From contig NZ_CP016543.2 in the NCBI RefSeq assembly GCF_001687665.2, forward strand, positions 3,241,372 to 3,305,371: a stretch of DNA of 64,000 nt, read 5' to 3'. Of the stretch, positions 1 to 9,844 are shown one piece after another. Source of the stretch: Planococcus donghaensis. Lineage in GTDB: Bacteria; Bacillota; Bacilli; Bacillales_A; Planococcaceae. Made by a program: the position numbers and the translations under genes. Position 1 is the stretch's first letter, and each line of letters begins with the position of its first letter. A model generated the notes under the pieces. It had not been told where the DNA came from and searched no databases. It was given only the letters and a program-made list of their open reading frames with translations.

Positions 1-44
1 CTACGGTTAGTTCCACTACTATAAAAAAAGGAAGTGTATTGAAA

Positions 45-1073
45 ATGACTAAAATGAAAGCCGTCGGATTATATAATCATTTACCAATCGATAACCAGGA
101 AAGTTTAGTAGATTTAGAAATAGAAAAGCCTCGCCCAACAAAACAGGATCTTTTAGTACGTGTTGAAGCTATAGGTATGAATCCAGTCGATTCCAAAGTA
201 CGTGAGTCGAACGGAGAAAAGTTAACAGAACCTAAAATACTTGGGTGGGATGTTTCGGGTATTGTAGAAGAGGTTGGTCCTGAATGTACGCTCTTTCAGC
301 CAGGAGATAAAGTCTATTACGCAGGAGATATTACTCGTCAAGGAGGCAACAGTGAGTTTCATCTAGTTGATGAACGAATTGTTGGCACAAAGCCAGAGTC
401 TTTGAGTTTTGCCGAAGCTGCAGCACTCCCTCTCACGACAATTACGGCTTATGAAAGCTTATTTGATCGCCTTGCTATCAGCTCAGATTCTGATACAAAC
501 AAAGGGAAAACCATTTTGATTATTGGAGCTGCAGGTGGTGTTGGCTCTATTGCTACTCAATTGGCTAAAAAGGTCGGCATGACTGTAATTGGAACGACTT
601 CTCGCCCTGAAACAAAAGAATGGGTACTAAATCTTGGTGCCGATGCTACCATCAATCATTATGAATCTTTTACTTCACAGTTGCAGGAATTAGGTTTTAG
701 TAGCGTGGATTATATTCTTTGTCTCAATGCTACACAAAAACATTGGGGAAATATGGCCGAAGCGATTGCCCCTCAAGGGAAAATTTGTTCTATTGTAGAA
801 TCAGATGAGCCTCTTGATTTAACTTTACTGAAAAATAAAAGTGTAAGTTTTGTATGGGAGTTTATGTTTACACGCTCTATGTTCCAAACAGAAGATATGA
901 TTAACCAACATTACTTGTTAAATGAAGTAGCCGATTCAATCGATCAAAATGAACTAAAGACTACATTGAACAAACGATTGACTCCTATAAATGCTGAAAA
1001 TGTCAAAGCAGCTCATCGATTGCTCGAGTCCGGTGCTGCTATTGGAAAAATTGTAATCGAGAAATTCAACTAA
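45..1073 (+). CDS. Zinc-independent MDR-family NADPH oxidoreductase (quinone reductase-like)
   Basis: Medium-chain dehydrogenase/reductase of about 342 residues. Seen: an N-terminal GroES-like half with ILGWDVSG, then a Rossmann half with a GAAGGVGS dinucleotide-binding loop near residue 160. The cysteine ligands of zinc alcohol dehydrogenases are absent, so it should act like a quinone or enone reductase using NADPH; the substrate is not readable. A TTG at 39 and ATGs at 45 and 54 are all in frame. AGGAAG at 29-34 fits ATG 45 better than TTG 39. A strong hairpin terminator follows. It is related to the gene at 9845 but clearly a different paralogue. Upstream context lies outside the window. 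Confidence 0.85.
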   Translation: MTKMKAVGLYNHLPIDNQESLVDLEIEKPRPTKQDLLVRVEAIGMNPVDSKVRESNGEKLTEPKILGWDVSGIVEEVGPECTLFQPGDKVYYAGDITRQGGNSEFHLVDERIVGTKPESLSFAEAAALPLTTITAYESLFDRLAISSDSDTNKGKTILIIGAAGGVGSIATQLAKKVGMTVIGTTSRPETKEWVLNLGADATINHYESFTSQLQELGFSSVDYILCLNATQKHWGNMAEAIAPQGKICSIVESDEPLDLTLLKNKSVSFVWEFMFTRSMFQTEDMINQHYLLNEVADSIDQNELKTTLNKRLTPINAENVKAAHRLLESGAAIGKIVIEKFN

Positions 1074-1105
1074 ATAATAAGCTTCATCACAAGCTGTTAA
1101 CTTTA

Positions 1106-1145
1106 AACCCCCGCCTCTGCCAAAGCAGTGACGGGGGTTTTTATC
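1106..1145 (+). terminator. Rho-independent terminator
   Basis: Arms AAACCCCCG and CGGGGGTTT (1106-1114, 1132-1140) followed by T residues on the plus strand. It ends the oxidoreductase gene and may also insulate the convergent cyclase gene. Confidence 0.85.
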
Positions 1146-1172
1146 CTTCTATGGCGCAAATATCATGCTGTT

Positions 1173-2285
1173 TCAGGTTGCAATATAACTTGGACAAATC
1201 CGATTTCTTCCTGTACGTTTTGCCTTATACAAGCAATCATCCGCAACATCCACGATTTCCACTGTGTCACTCACTGTTTCTGGATAAGTGGCTACACCTA
1301 TTGAAACCGTTATTTGAATTTCTTCTTTCGATGAAATTTCAAACTTATGCTGTTCTACTGCTATTCTTATGCGCTCAGCTATTTCTATAGCATATTGATG
1401 AGGACAGTCTGGCAGAATCACGGAAAATTCCTCTCCCCCATTTCTCGAAACCACATCAAATGAGCGAGTACTGTTTTGCAACACTTTCCCTAACTCAACC
1501 AAAATCTTATCGCCTATTGGATGCCCGTATGTATCGTTCACGTGTTTAAAGTGGTCAATATCGATCATCAATAAGGACAATCTCTCATTTTTCTCCGTTG
1601 CATTGCTGATCAAATCATTCCAAACGCTGTCGAATTGCCGTACATTGTTTAAACCGGTAAGAAAATCAGTTGTCGAATCTTTTTCATATTTCATCAATAA
1701 ATATTGTGTTTTTCGTATATACCTAACAAACATGACTGAAGTCAGTCCACCTATTGTAGAAACCATCCAGTATGAGAAAATTAAGCTTTTTAAAACTGTA
1801 ACATCCTTTACTAAATACCAAATGATAATACTAAAAGAAATATTTGATAAGATAATCATTAGAAAGCTTTGTTGATATGCGTTCTTTCTAAAATCTGTAC
1901 TTTTACATAATTTATGAATGACAATAAAACCTAAAATTAATACAGTCATCAAAATCATGGCTGCAATTGCAGATGTGGTAAATCCAAACATAAACCTTGT
2001 TAAAATAATTAAAATAGCACTAATAATAGCTTGAGGCACCCCGATAAAGATGATCAACAACATAACTGGTAAAAAGCGCAAATCCACCATCGTTTCAGTG
2101 GATACTTGTATGGAAAAAAACATTAAAAAATAGCCTAATATACCTCCTGCAAAACCATCTATTAAAATCGAGATGATACGATTTTTTTGCTCTAACCTAA
2201 GTTTCATTCTGATTTGTAAATAAATAAAAATTAGAGAAACCATTATACAAAGATTCACAAATAAATCAGTCAATATTGTCGCCAA
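1173..2285 (-). CDS. Diguanylate cyclase, 5TM-LYT sensor plus GGDEF (DgcK-like)
   Basis: Makes c-di-GMP from two GTP at the membrane. Residues 1-195 form hydrophobic helices of the LytS/YhcK type (5TM-5TMR_LYT), with the typical DLRFLPVML...GVPQA segment. The GGDEF domain begins at TTDFLTGLNN (about 205) and carries an intact GGEEF active site at 283-287. RSFD at 274-277 stands five residues before it, which is the canonical RxxD product-inhibition site. The length (370) and domain layout match B. subtilis DgcK. It is the only one of the four GGDEF proteins here with a canonical inhibitory site. No EAL domain, so it should be a dedicated synthase. Confidence 0.9.
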   Translation of the reverse strand: MATILTDLFVNLCIMVSLIFIYLQIRMKLRLEQKNRIISILIDGFAGGILGYFLMFFSIQVSTETMVDLRFLPVMLLIIFIGVPQAIISAILIILTRFMFGFTTSAIAAMILMTVLILGFIVIHKLCKSTDFRKNAYQQSFLMIILSNISFSIIIWYLVKDVTVLKSLIFSYWMVSTIGGLTSVMFVRYIRKTQYLLMKYEKDSTTDFLTGLNNVRQFDSVWNDLISNATEKNERLSLLMIDIDHFKHVNDTYGHPIGDKILVELGKVLQNSTRSFDVVSRNGGEEFSVILPDCPHQYAIEIAERIRIAVEQHKFEISSKEEIQITVSIGVATYPETVSDTVEIVDVADDCLYKAKRTGRNRICPSYIAT

Positions 2286-2341
2286 AAATAATCCTCCCTA
2301 ATATCCTAAACTACCGCATATAATATTCTGTCTCAAGTGTA

Positions 2342-2716
2342 TTAATTTAAAAAACCATGCAATGCTCCTAATAACGTAAAGATGATTAAGTGATCTCCGA
2401 TAGCAATTGCACAGTTTTTTGCACTGACAAGCCCAAATAATGTATTTTTCAAATAGACGATTGAAATTAAGAAGCCTACAATACTCCCTACTGCAACTCC
2501 GCCCAACAGACTACTCGAACTAGTTGCTTGAACAAGAACCCCAATGAAGATAGAACTGATAAATGCTACGATTACCGATACGACATATTTTAATGGGCCT
2601 GTGCTTTGATTTTTCTTTCCAACTAAGACAGTGTAATAAACTCCACCATAAATCATATACAAAATCCCACCAGCTAAAATCGCCCAATAATTTAAAGAGC
2701 TTATGTCTATCAACAT
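2342..2716 (-). CDS. DUF1761-type small integral membrane protein
   Basis: 124 residues with four predicted membrane helices. The opening INYWAILAGG-like motif (LNYWAILAGGILYMIYGGVYY) and overall length fit the DUF1761 family, whose function is unknown. It lies 56 bases upstream of the cyclase gene on the same strand and could be cotranscribed with it, but nothing ties it to c-di-GMP. Start ATG at 2716 is preceded on the minus strand by AAAGAGGAAA. Confidence 0.7.
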   Translation of the reverse strand: MLIDISSLNYWAILAGGILYMIYGGVYYTVLVGKKNQSTGPLKYVVSVIVAFISSIFIGVLVQATSSSSLLGGVAVGSIVGFLISIVYLKNTLFGLVSAKNCAIAIGDHLIIFTLLGALHGFLN

Positions 2717-3039
2717 ATAATTTCCTCTTTTCTATATAGATTAAAGTCTTACTTAGTAAACATCCATTAGCTATTCTGTATAATGATAAAATATGCGTTT
2801 CTATCACTATACTCTATTACCTTGTTTTTTTACATATCCTGCACTTTATTATAATTTATTGATAAAATTATGATAATCCCATTTTTCGCTAACTATAAAT
2901 AAAATCTTTGTTCTATTCCTTATTGGATGGTAATAAAACCAGTATAAAGTTCAACAAATTTCATGTTACTAGCTCGAGAATGTTATGATTAAAGATATAT
3001 AATTAACTTTTTAGATATAAGTGCATAAGGAGGTTTACA
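2717..3039. other. Divergent intergenic region, DUF1761 gene / rsbQ
   Basis: AT-rich 323-base spacer between diverging genes. TATGAT at 2984-2989 is a possible -10 for rsbQ but has no good -35. A strong GGAGG at 3029-3033 precedes the rsbQ ATG. No other structure seen. Confidence 0.5.
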
Positions 3040-3885
3040 ATGAACCAGAATGTCTTAACTCGAAACAATGTCAGAATTATAGGTTCCGGAAAACAAGCTA
3101 TGATATTTGCCCCTGGATTTGGCTGCGATCAAACTGTTTGGAATTTAGTTGTTAAATCGTTTGAAAAAGATTATCAAATTGTTTTATTTGATTATGTAGG
3201 ACTTGGACTTTCAGATGTTAAGGCATATGATTCTGATAAATACAGTAAACTTTCCGGCTATGTACAAGATGTATTAGATGTTTGTTCAACATTAAATTTA
3301 AAAAACGCTATATTAGTAGGTCATTCTGTTGGAGCAATGGTTGGTATGCTTGCTTCATTACGTAAACCCGAGTACTTTTCTCACCTCATTATGATTAGTC
3401 CATCTGCATGTTACTTAAATGACCCACCGGGGTACATTGGCGGTTTTGAAAAAGAGGATTTAATCGGTTTAATGGACTTAATGGCTAAAAATTATATTGG
3501 TTGGGCGAATATTTTTTCGGCAACTGCTTTAAATAACCCAAACCTTCCCAAGGTCGGAAAAGAAATCGAAGATCGTTTCTGCTCTACCGATCCTGTAATT
3601 GCTCGCAATTTTGCTGAAGCATGCTTTTTTGCTGATAATCGTCAAGATTTATCAAAAGTATCACTTCCAACTTTAATTTTGCAATGTGCTAACGATATAA
3701 TTGCGCCAGAATCGGCCGGCGAGTACATGAACCAACGTTTGCCAAATAGCACGATCAACTATATGAATGCGACAGGTCATTTCCCACACATGAGTCACCC
3801 CGAAGAAACTACGCAACTCATACGTGAGTATCTTTTAGAAACCTCAGTTTCCCTGGAAAAAGAGGATGTAGGTGGTCTAACGTAA
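3040..3885 (+). CDS. rsbQ: RsbQ-type alpha/beta hydrolase, activator of the RsbP phosphatase
   Basis: Alpha/beta hydrolase of 281 residues. The catalytic triad is visible as Ser96 (GHSVG), Asp219 (CAND) and His247 (TGH). These positions match those I recall for B. subtilis RsbQ. In B. subtilis RsbQ supplies a hydrophobic cofactor that lets RsbP respond to energy stress and activate SigB. The stop codon overlaps the start of the next gene (TAATG), as expected for a translationally coupled pair. RBS AAGGAGG lies six bases before the ATG. The protein is cytoplasmic, with no signal peptide. Confidence 0.93.
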   Translation: MNQNVLTRNNVRIIGSGKQAMIFAPGFGCDQTVWNLVVKSFEKDYQIVLFDYVGLGLSDVKAYDSDKYSKLSGYVQDVLDVCSTLNLKNAILVGHSVGAMVGMLASLRKPEYFSHLIMISPSACYLNDPPGYIGGFEKEDLIGLMDLMAKNYIGWANIFSATALNNPNLPKVGKEIEDRFCSTDPVIARNFAEACFFADNRQDLSKVSLPTLILQCANDIIAPESAGEYMNQRLPNSTINYMNATGHFPHMSHPEETTQLIREYLLETSVSLEKEDVGGLT

Positions 3886-5096
3886 TGAATGAACAACTAA
3901 ACCAAGCACCGTGTGGATTTCTTACACTTACGAAGGATGGCATCATTTTATCTGTAAACGAGACATTGCTTCGAGTGCTTGATTTCTCTTCAGATGAACT
4001 TGTTGGGCAACATATTAATAAGACACTTACCAAATCAACGCGTATTTTTTTCCACCTGTATTTCATGCAACTTGTAACAGTTCAACATCGGGTAGAAGAA
4101 ATGTACCTCTCATTAAACTCTAAACATGATGAGGATACGCCTGTCCTTATTAATGCAGTCCTAAATGAACAGCAAGACCAAGAGGTTATTTCCTGCATTA
4201 TTGTCCCTATTCGGAAACGAAGTGAATACGAAAATCAATTGCTTATTGCTAAAAAAGTAGCTGAAGACGCTTTTAAAGAAAAAGAAAAAGCACATCTGCA
4301 GTTAGAAATTGCTCTTCAAAATCTGGAAGCAAACCAAAAAGAGCTTTTAGAAATTAATAAACAAAACCAAAAGTATAATCTAGATACTTACCGGGAATTA
4401 CAACTTGCAAAAAAAATACAAGAGCGCTCCTTAACTAAACCTATTTGTAACGATAGCATTCATATCGAATCTTACTATAAAGCTTCAAGTGGATTATCTG
4501 GCGATATTTATGGTTTCTATAAAATTAATGAGCATCAATACGGCATCATCTTGCTAGATGTGATGGGTCATGGTATTTCTTCTGCACTTATAACCATGTC
4601 TTTGCAATCCTTATTCCAGCGACTTATTTCAACCGGTGTTTCGGCAAGTATGGTCATGAAAGAGTTGGATCATCACTTACACACCTTGTTTCCTAGCGAT
4701 GAAAGTGTTTGGCATTATTGTACAGCTATCTATTTGTTTATCGATACAGCAAAACACACGATTGAATATGTTAATGCGGGACATCCACCATTGATCTACC
4801 AAGACTCAGATGGGGAGCAACTCGAGTTATATGCAAGTTCTCCTCCCCTTGGAACGTTTGACAATATTCATTTTGAAACAAAGACCTTTTCATATAAAAA
4901 AGGATCTCGAATCATCTTGTATACAGATGGCGTATCCGAATCGCTCGAACCCGAACCTATAAATTCCCTATTATTAAAACACTCTGCCCTTTCTTTACTG
5001 CAATTCAAAGAAAAGATTTTGCACTCCCTCGACAATCAAAAAGAAACAAATCATAAAAAAGACGATCAATGCTTTATAGTGGTCGATTTAAAATAA
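3885..5096 (+). CDS. rsbP: RsbP-type PAS-PP2C phosphatase (SigB energy-stress branch)
   Basis: 403 residues. Order: a PAS domain (about 5-110), a charged coiled-coil linker (about 118-175, rich in E/K/Q), and a SpoIIE/PP2C phosphatase domain (about 190-400). Metal-binding and core motifs are intact: SGDIYG, DVMGHG and YTDGVSES. The family role is to dephosphorylate RsbV-P, which frees SigB when energy falls. It overlaps rsbQ by one base. SigB, RsbV and RsbW are not in this window, so the downstream circuit is inferred. A terminator follows immediately. Confidence 0.93.
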   Translation: MNEQLNQAPCGFLTLTKDGIILSVNETLLRVLDFSSDELVGQHINKTLTKSTRIFFHLYFMQLVTVQHRVEEMYLSLNSKHDEDTPVLINAVLNEQQDQEVISCIIVPIRKRSEYENQLLIAKKVAEDAFKEKEKAHLQLEIALQNLEANQKELLEINKQNQKYNLDTYRELQLAKKIQERSLTKPICNDSIHIESYYKASSGLSGDIYGFYKINEHQYGIILLDVMGHGISSALITMSLQSLFQRLISTGVSASMVMKELDHHLHTLFPSDESVWHYCTAIYLFIDTAKHTIEYVNAGHPPLIYQDSDGEQLELYASSPPLGTFDNIHFETKTFSYKKGSRIILYTDGVSESLEPEPINSLLLKHSALSLLQFKEKILHSLDNQKETNHKKDDQCFIVVDLK

Positions 5097-5100
5097 AAAA

Positions 5101-5163
5101 CGCTTGAAATTCAAGCGCTATAGACTGTAGAGCATCTCGATTCGAGATGTCTACAGTTTTTTT
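5101..5163 (+). terminator. Tandem hairpins with T-tract after rsbP
   Basis: A small hairpin CGCTTGAAATTCAAGCG (5101-5117) is followed by a long one with arms at 5124-5140 and 5141-5157 (ACTGTAGA...TCTACAGT) and eight Ts. The T-tract is only on the plus strand. Confidence 0.85.
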
Positions 5164-5207
5164 TATGTTAAAAAATCGCTCTGATCGCTCTTGTGTAGTC
5201 ATCACTT

Positions 5208-7661
5208 TCACGCTCTTTTAATCTTATCCTCTAGTTGAAAAAAACGATTATTTCGGATCATTGCAGTGGCATGCTCTTTAGAAACAGCTGCACTATAATA
5301 ATAGCCTTGAATTTGATCGACTCCATAAGTAGTCAGCAACTCTTTTTGTTCTTCTGTTTCGACGCCCTCTGCTACGAGTTGGCACCCCAAACCATGTCCC
5401 ATTGTAATAATGGCTCTTGTGATGCTCTTCATTTCTTTTTTCTCTAGGATATCTTTAATGAATGAACGATCAATTTTGATGGTATCGATAGGAAATCGTT
5501 TTAAGTAACTTAAAGAGGAATAGCCTGTTCCAAAATCATCAATCGAAACTTTAATGCCTAGCTTCTTTAAATTTTCAATCGACTTTAATACATATTCTTC
5601 GTTATTAATGAGCAGACTTTCTGTCAACTCTAACTCCAACCATTTGCCCTCTAAACCTGTTTCTTTTAAAATTTCAGTAACTGTTTGAACTAGACTTCCA
5701 TAATGAAATTGATAAGCCGAGATGTTGATCGCCATTACCACAGGCGGAAGCCCTTCATCTTGCCATTTCTTATTTTGCATACACGCTTGGCGTAACACCC
5801 ATTTACCAATTGGATTGATCAATCCGGTTTCTTCTGCGAGCGGGATAAATTCACTAGGCGATATTGTTCCTAATTCGGGGTGGAACCAGCGAATCAACGC
5901 TTCCATTCCTCCAATTTCTTCTGAGGGCATTTTTATTTTTGGTTGATAATATACTTGAAACTCTTCTAACTCTAACGCTTTGCGTATATTATTTTCCAAT
6001 TGTAACCTTCTGACAGGTTGATGATTAAATTCATTTTGATAAAAGACATAATTTGATTTGCCGGACTCTTTTGCTTTGTACATGGCGATATCCGCATTTT
6101 TGATCAATAGTTCACTGTTGCTTCCATCTATTGGATACATGCTTATACCAATACTTGTACTAATGTAATACTCATTGTTTTTCAAGAAAAATGGCTGTAA
6201 AATGGTTTCATTTATTTCTTTTGCCATATCGTGTACTACTACTTTGTTTTTTATATTACTAAGTAGAACCGTAAATTCATCTCCCCCAAACCGGGAAACA
6301 ATTGTAGTTTCCGGTACACAATTCGTTAAGCGACTTGCAACTTCCTTAAGCAAAGAATCACCAGTAGAATGCCCCATTGTATCGTTAATTATTTTGAAAC
6401 GATCCAAATCAATAAATAACACCGCAAACGCTTGCTGATTTTTCTCATTCTTAATAGAGTCTATGAGGTGATCGACTTTCTTTTGAAACAAAACCCGATT
6501 TGGAAGCTCGGTTAATGCATCGTAATGAGCTTGTTTTGTGAGGTCTTTTTGATATCCATTAATTTCATTAAATATTTTATTGATAATTCCCCACGCACCT
6601 ACTATAAATAAGAGCAAAATAAGAAACGTGACATACATAACCACATTAGAAAATGATAAAAAGGCATTACGGGGAACTGGTTTTATCAATCCTACTACCC
6701 AATCCATATCATCACTAAATTTCACATTTTCATACGCTACAAAATAGTCTTTTCCGTCTTTTTGAATCACGTGAGTCCCTTTTATCGTTTGACTAATTTG
6801 GTCCCATAATTCTGTGTTTCCAGTCAATTCATTTACATGCGGGAGTGTTACCTCTCCTTGGAATTCTCCAAACTCTTCTTCTGAAAGATTAGCTGCATTC
6901 TCTACTGTTGCGGCAATAGAATCTTTCTTCTCTTGAGTACTGCTAGCGATTAAGTCACCATTATTATTAATTACAAAAGCTTCAAATTCATTATTATCAC
7001 TATCGATTAATTCATTTGATAAATACGATAAGTTAACTTCGTAATGAATCAGTCCTACTTTTTTTCCTTTATAAGGACCATTTTCTTGTATCACCAAAGG
7101 GGTTACGTTTCCAAAAACCCAACGTCTACTATCGGCTGACACATAAGGCATAGATTGGTATACTTCTCCACGATTTACCGCCATCGCCGCTTGATAAAAT
7201 GGTTGTTGTTTTTCGGAAGGAGAAAGATCATGGCTATGAGCAATTTCTTCATCTACTCGAACAACTTCTTCTCCGTTATGTGTGTCATCTAAAAAACACG
7301 CTTCATCAGTTTCAGGAATTTGTTCTTTAACATATTGGAATGCTTTTACTTGCTGTTCTCTCCAGTACTCTTTTCGTTCTGGCTCTGTATAGTACTTTTC
7401 CCATGCCGGGTTATTAGCCAACAACAACACCGTTTGACGCATTTTCGCTAATTCTTTATCCACCAAATTTGCCACTTGGTTATTTTCTGTTTCTAACTCT
7501 GCCAAAGATAGTTCTTCAAATTTTTTCTCATTAATAAAATATAAAATTAATACAGGTACGATGCATATGACTACAGATAAGAGCATTAATCTACGTTTTG
7601 ATGTCTTTTCGTTAAACATACTGAGATCTACCTTTCTTAGCTGAGTCATAACTACCTTCAA
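5208..7661 (-). CDS. Membrane dCache-GGDEF-EAL protein (c-di-GMP turnover)
   Basis: 817 residues. A TM helix near 25-42, an extracellular dCache-like sensor (about 45-335), a second TM (about 340-360), then GGDEF and EAL. GGDEF is intact (SRFGGDEF), but there is no RxxD inhibitory site upstream. EAL has the catalytic set: [37 protein letters not shown] and AEGVET. Both synthesis and hydrolysis are therefore possible; which dominates cannot be read from sequence. Translation may begin at residue 1 ([10 protein letters not shown]) or at a later Met. The extracellular ligand is unknown. Confidence 0.9.
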   Translation of the reverse strand: MKVVMTQLRKVDLSMFNEKTSKRRLMLLSVVICIVPVLILYFINEKKFEELSLAELETENNQVANLVDKELAKMRQTVLLLANNPAWEKYYTEPERKEYWREQQVKAFQYVKEQIPETDEACFLDDTHNGEEVVRVDEEIAHSHDLSPSEKQQPFYQAAMAVNRGEVYQSMPYVSADSRRWVFGNVTPLVIQENGPYKGKKVGLIHYEVNLSYLSNELIDSDNNEFEAFVINNNGDLIASSTQEKKDSIAATVENAANLSEEEFGEFQGEVTLPHVNELTGNTELWDQISQTIKGTHVIQKDGKDYFVAYENVKFSDDMDWVVGLIKPVPRNAFLSFSNVVMYVTFLILLLFIVGAWGIINKIFNEINGYQKDLTKQAHYDALTELPNRVLFQKKVDHLIDSIKNEKNQQAFAVLFIDLDRFKIINDTMGHSTGDSLLKEVASRLTNCVPETTIVSRFGGDEFTVLLSNIKNKVVVHDMAKEINETILQPFFLKNNEYYISTSIGISMYPIDGSNSELLIKNADIAMYKAKESGKSNYVFYQNEFNHQPVRRLQLENNIRKALELEEFQVYYQPKIKMPSEEIGGMEALIRWFHPELGTISPSEFIPLAEETGLINPIGKWVLRQACMQNKKWQDEGLPPVVMAINISAYQFHYGSLVQTVTEILKETGLEGKWLELELTESLLINNEEYVLKSIENLKKLGIKVSIDDFGTGYSSLSYLKRFPIDTIKIDRSFIKDILEKKEMKSITRAIITMGHGLGCQLVAEGVETEEQKELLTTYGVDQIQGYYYSAAVSKEHATAMIRNNRFFQLEDKIKRA

Positions 7662-7940
7662 ATATTTTAACGTATCTGTATTTTTAAAAGTATCAAATAA
7701 ATGAAAATTTAGTCTTTTTTTATGTTACAAATTAACTGTAGAACAAGTTATATTTACCCATATTATTATATCATTTTAAACTAAAATATACTTAATTTAT
7801 ATACAAAAATTAGGTTTTTATAGTTATAAATTATAAATTACTCAAACTCAAGTTAAGCAGTGACCTATATTTAAATCTATGATAATGAATGTTATAGTGG
7901 AAAAAACTTCTACTAAAGATTCTAGAAATAGGAGCGGATT

Positions 7941-8528
7941 ATGATGACATCTAAGAAAGAAGAAATTATTTATAAAGCTTCGTTACTTATCCATTCTCTT
8001 GGCTATACAAATACGAAGTTAAGTGATATTTTAACTTCGAGTGGGATTGGAAAAGGACAATTTTATCATTATTTTACTTCCAAACAAGATCTTGCTGATG
8101 CCGTTGTAGAATATTTAATCGGTAATATGAAACATGACATTTTCGACGAAATTTTGGATCGACCAATTGCTCCGAAATTGAGATTAAATCAAATGTTAGA
8201 TAAGTTGTGCGCTATGCAATTTGAAAATCAAGCTCAAAGTGGTTGTGCCTTGGGAAATTTAGCAATTGAAATTAGTGAAAACGAACCGATACTTAGAGAT
8301 AAAGTTGCTTCTTTTTTTAAACAGTGGGAAGAGAAAATCCAACGAGCTTTAGATGAATTACAACAACAAAGACAGTTGGATACGAATTTGGATACAGCAA
8401 AATATTCACAGGCGATGATTGCCATGATTGAAGGAGCTATTTTGCTTATGAAAAATAAACAAGATATTCAAGTCCTATATGACATTACTGATGTTATTCG
8501 CACTGAGTACAATTTAAACGAAGAATAG
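7941..8528 (+). CDS. TetR/AcrR-family regulator, NemR/YxaF-like
   Basis: 195 residues. The N-terminal helix-turn-helix contains SGIGKGQFYHYFTSKQDL. The C-terminal ligand domain has GCALGNLAIE with Cys102; the redox-sensing cysteine of E. coli NemR sits in a comparable place (alignment by eye). Its downstream neighbours are an Old Yellow Enzyme and a quinone reductase, the classic partners of electrophile-sensing TetR proteins, so it probably represses them. A near-palindromic operator lies between it and the OYE gene. Two adjacent ATGs (7941, 7944) follow AGGAGCGG. The intergenic stretch before it (7662-7940) is AT-rich with no confident promoter. Confidence 0.85.
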   Translation: MMTSKKEEIIYKASLLIHSLGYTNTKLSDILTSSGIGKGQFYHYFTSKQDLADAVVEYLIGNMKHDIFDEILDRPIAPKLRLNQMLDKLCAMQFENQAQSGCALGNLAIEISENEPILRDKVASFFKQWEEKIQRALDELQQQRQLDTNLDTAKYSQAMIAMIEGAILLMKNKQDIQVLYDITDVIRTEYNLNEE

Positions 8529-8563
8529 AGAATCATAAAAATTGACTCTATTCTTCTTTTTTT
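8520..8563 (+). terminator. Terminator overlapping the TetR stop codon
   Basis: GAAGAATAGAG (8520-8530) pairs with CTCTATTCTTC (8546-8556), followed by seven Ts. Confidence 0.85.
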
Positions 8564-8574
8564 GTTATCCTTTT

Positions 8575-8596
8575 TTGTACCGACTGGTAGGTACAA
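8575..8596. promoter_or_regulatory. Candidate TetR-family operator
   Basis: Inverted repeat TTGTACC-8 bases-GGTACAA, whose core also contains TACCGACTGGTA, itself nearly palindromic. A partial third copy (ATACCAGTTTAC) follows at about 8602. It is placed just upstream of the Old Yellow Enzyme gene, between it and the TetR gene. Similar GACC/GGTC-type dyads bind NemR-like repressors. Confidence 0.6.
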
Positions 8597-8683
8597 CTTT
8601 TATACCAGTTTACTTTTTCTTTTGAAGGGAAACTAATTCACATATATGGCACGTTTATAAATTTAACAAGGAAGGTGATTATT

Positions 8684-9793
8684 TTGACCAACAACCAATT
8701 TCAAACATTATTTTCTAAAATAAAAACAGGAAATGTTACATTAGATAGTCGGGCTGGGCTTGCACCTATGACAAGAACAAGTGCGACTGAAACTGGATTA
8801 GCAACTGAAGATATGGCTCAGTATTATGCTAATTTTGCTAAAGGTGGATTTAGCCTAATCATTACCGAAGGTACTTACACTGATAAGCTTTACAGCCAAG
8901 GCTATTTAAACCAACCTGGAATTGCAACCACTGAACAAACTGACGCATGGAAACCTGTTGTTCAAGCAGTTCAAGAACAAGGGTCGAAAATATTTCTACA
9001 ACTAATGCATGCAGGGGCACTTTCACAAGGAAATCGATTTAAAAAAAATACAATCGCACCTTCTGCCGTTAAACCAAAAGGAGAACAATTGGCATTTTAC
9101 GGTGGTTCCGGTGAGTTTTCGATGCCTACAGAAATGACAAAAGAAGATATTTCTCAACTTATAGAAAGCTTTGTTAAGTCTGCTAAAAATGCAAAAGAAG
9201 CTGGCTTTGATGGTGTTGAAATTCATGGAGCAAATGGATATATTTTGGATCAATTTTTAACTGACTATACAAATCTTAGAACCGACGAATATGGTGGTCC
9301 CACAGAAAACCGCTTACGTTTAATCATAGAAGTTATTGAAGCCGTACGCGATGCTGTAGGAAGTGATTTCCCAGTAGGTATTCGCATTGCTCAAGCTAAA
9401 GTAAATGACGCTAATCATAAATGGGTAAATGGAATTGACGATGCTAAACTCATTTTCAGCCAAATCGGGCAAGCTGGAGTCGACTATATTCATACATCTG
9501 AACCAAATGCGACTGAGTCTGCATTTTCTGAATCTCCTTCAACATTAGTCGAACTTGCTAAGAAATATGGAAATACAGTGGCAATTGCAAACGGGGCTTT
9601 AGAAAATCCTCAACTCGTTGAAGCATTGCTTAGTAAAGGCAAAGCAGATCTTATCACCATTGGAAAAGGGGCTCTTGCCAATCAAGATTGGCCTAATAAA
9701 ATATTATCAGGCCAAGAATTAGAGGCATTTGACTTCCAAAAAATTCTTCTTCCAAAAGCTACTTTAAAAGAATTTGAAATCAATCAAAACTAA
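8684..9793 (+). CDS. NADH:flavin oxidoreductase, Old Yellow Enzyme family (NemA-like)
   Basis: FMN-dependent ene-reductase, about 369 residues, TIM barrel. Seen: the substrate-binding HGANGYILDQFL stretch and the RTDEYGGPTENR signature typical of OYEs. Family members reduce activated alkenes, quinones, N-ethylmaleimide or nitro compounds. AAGGAAGGTGAT at 8668-8679 puts the best start at TTG 8684, because the in-frame GTG at 8675 lies inside the Shine-Dalgarno. Between the TetR regulator and a quinone oxidoreductase, it looks like a reactive-electrophile detoxification unit. Confidence 0.87.
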   Translation: MTNNQFQTLFSKIKTGNVTLDSRAGLAPMTRTSATETGLATEDMAQYYANFAKGGFSLIITEGTYTDKLYSQGYLNQPGIATTEQTDAWKPVVQAVQEQGSKIFLQLMHAGALSQGNRFKKNTIAPSAVKPKGEQLAFYGGSGEFSMPTEMTKEDISQLIESFVKSAKNAKEAGFDGVEIHGANGYILDQFLTDYTNLRTDEYGGPTENRLRLIIEVIEAVRDAVGSDFPVGIRIAQAKVNDANHKWVNGIDDAKLIFSQIGQAGVDYIHTSEPNATESAFSESPSTLVELAKKYGNTVAIANGALENPQLVEALLSKGKADLITIGKGALANQDWPNKILSGQELEAFDFQKILLPKATLKEFEINQN

Positions 9794-9844
9794 TTAATAT
9801 AAAAAATCAATTATTTATCTGCGTGTAAAATAGGAGGCTATCAA

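Noticed and set aside
5208..7661. Frameshift or fusion in the 817-residue GGDEF-EAL gene
   Set aside because: The reading frame is continuous with domains in the usual dCache-GGDEF-EAL order.
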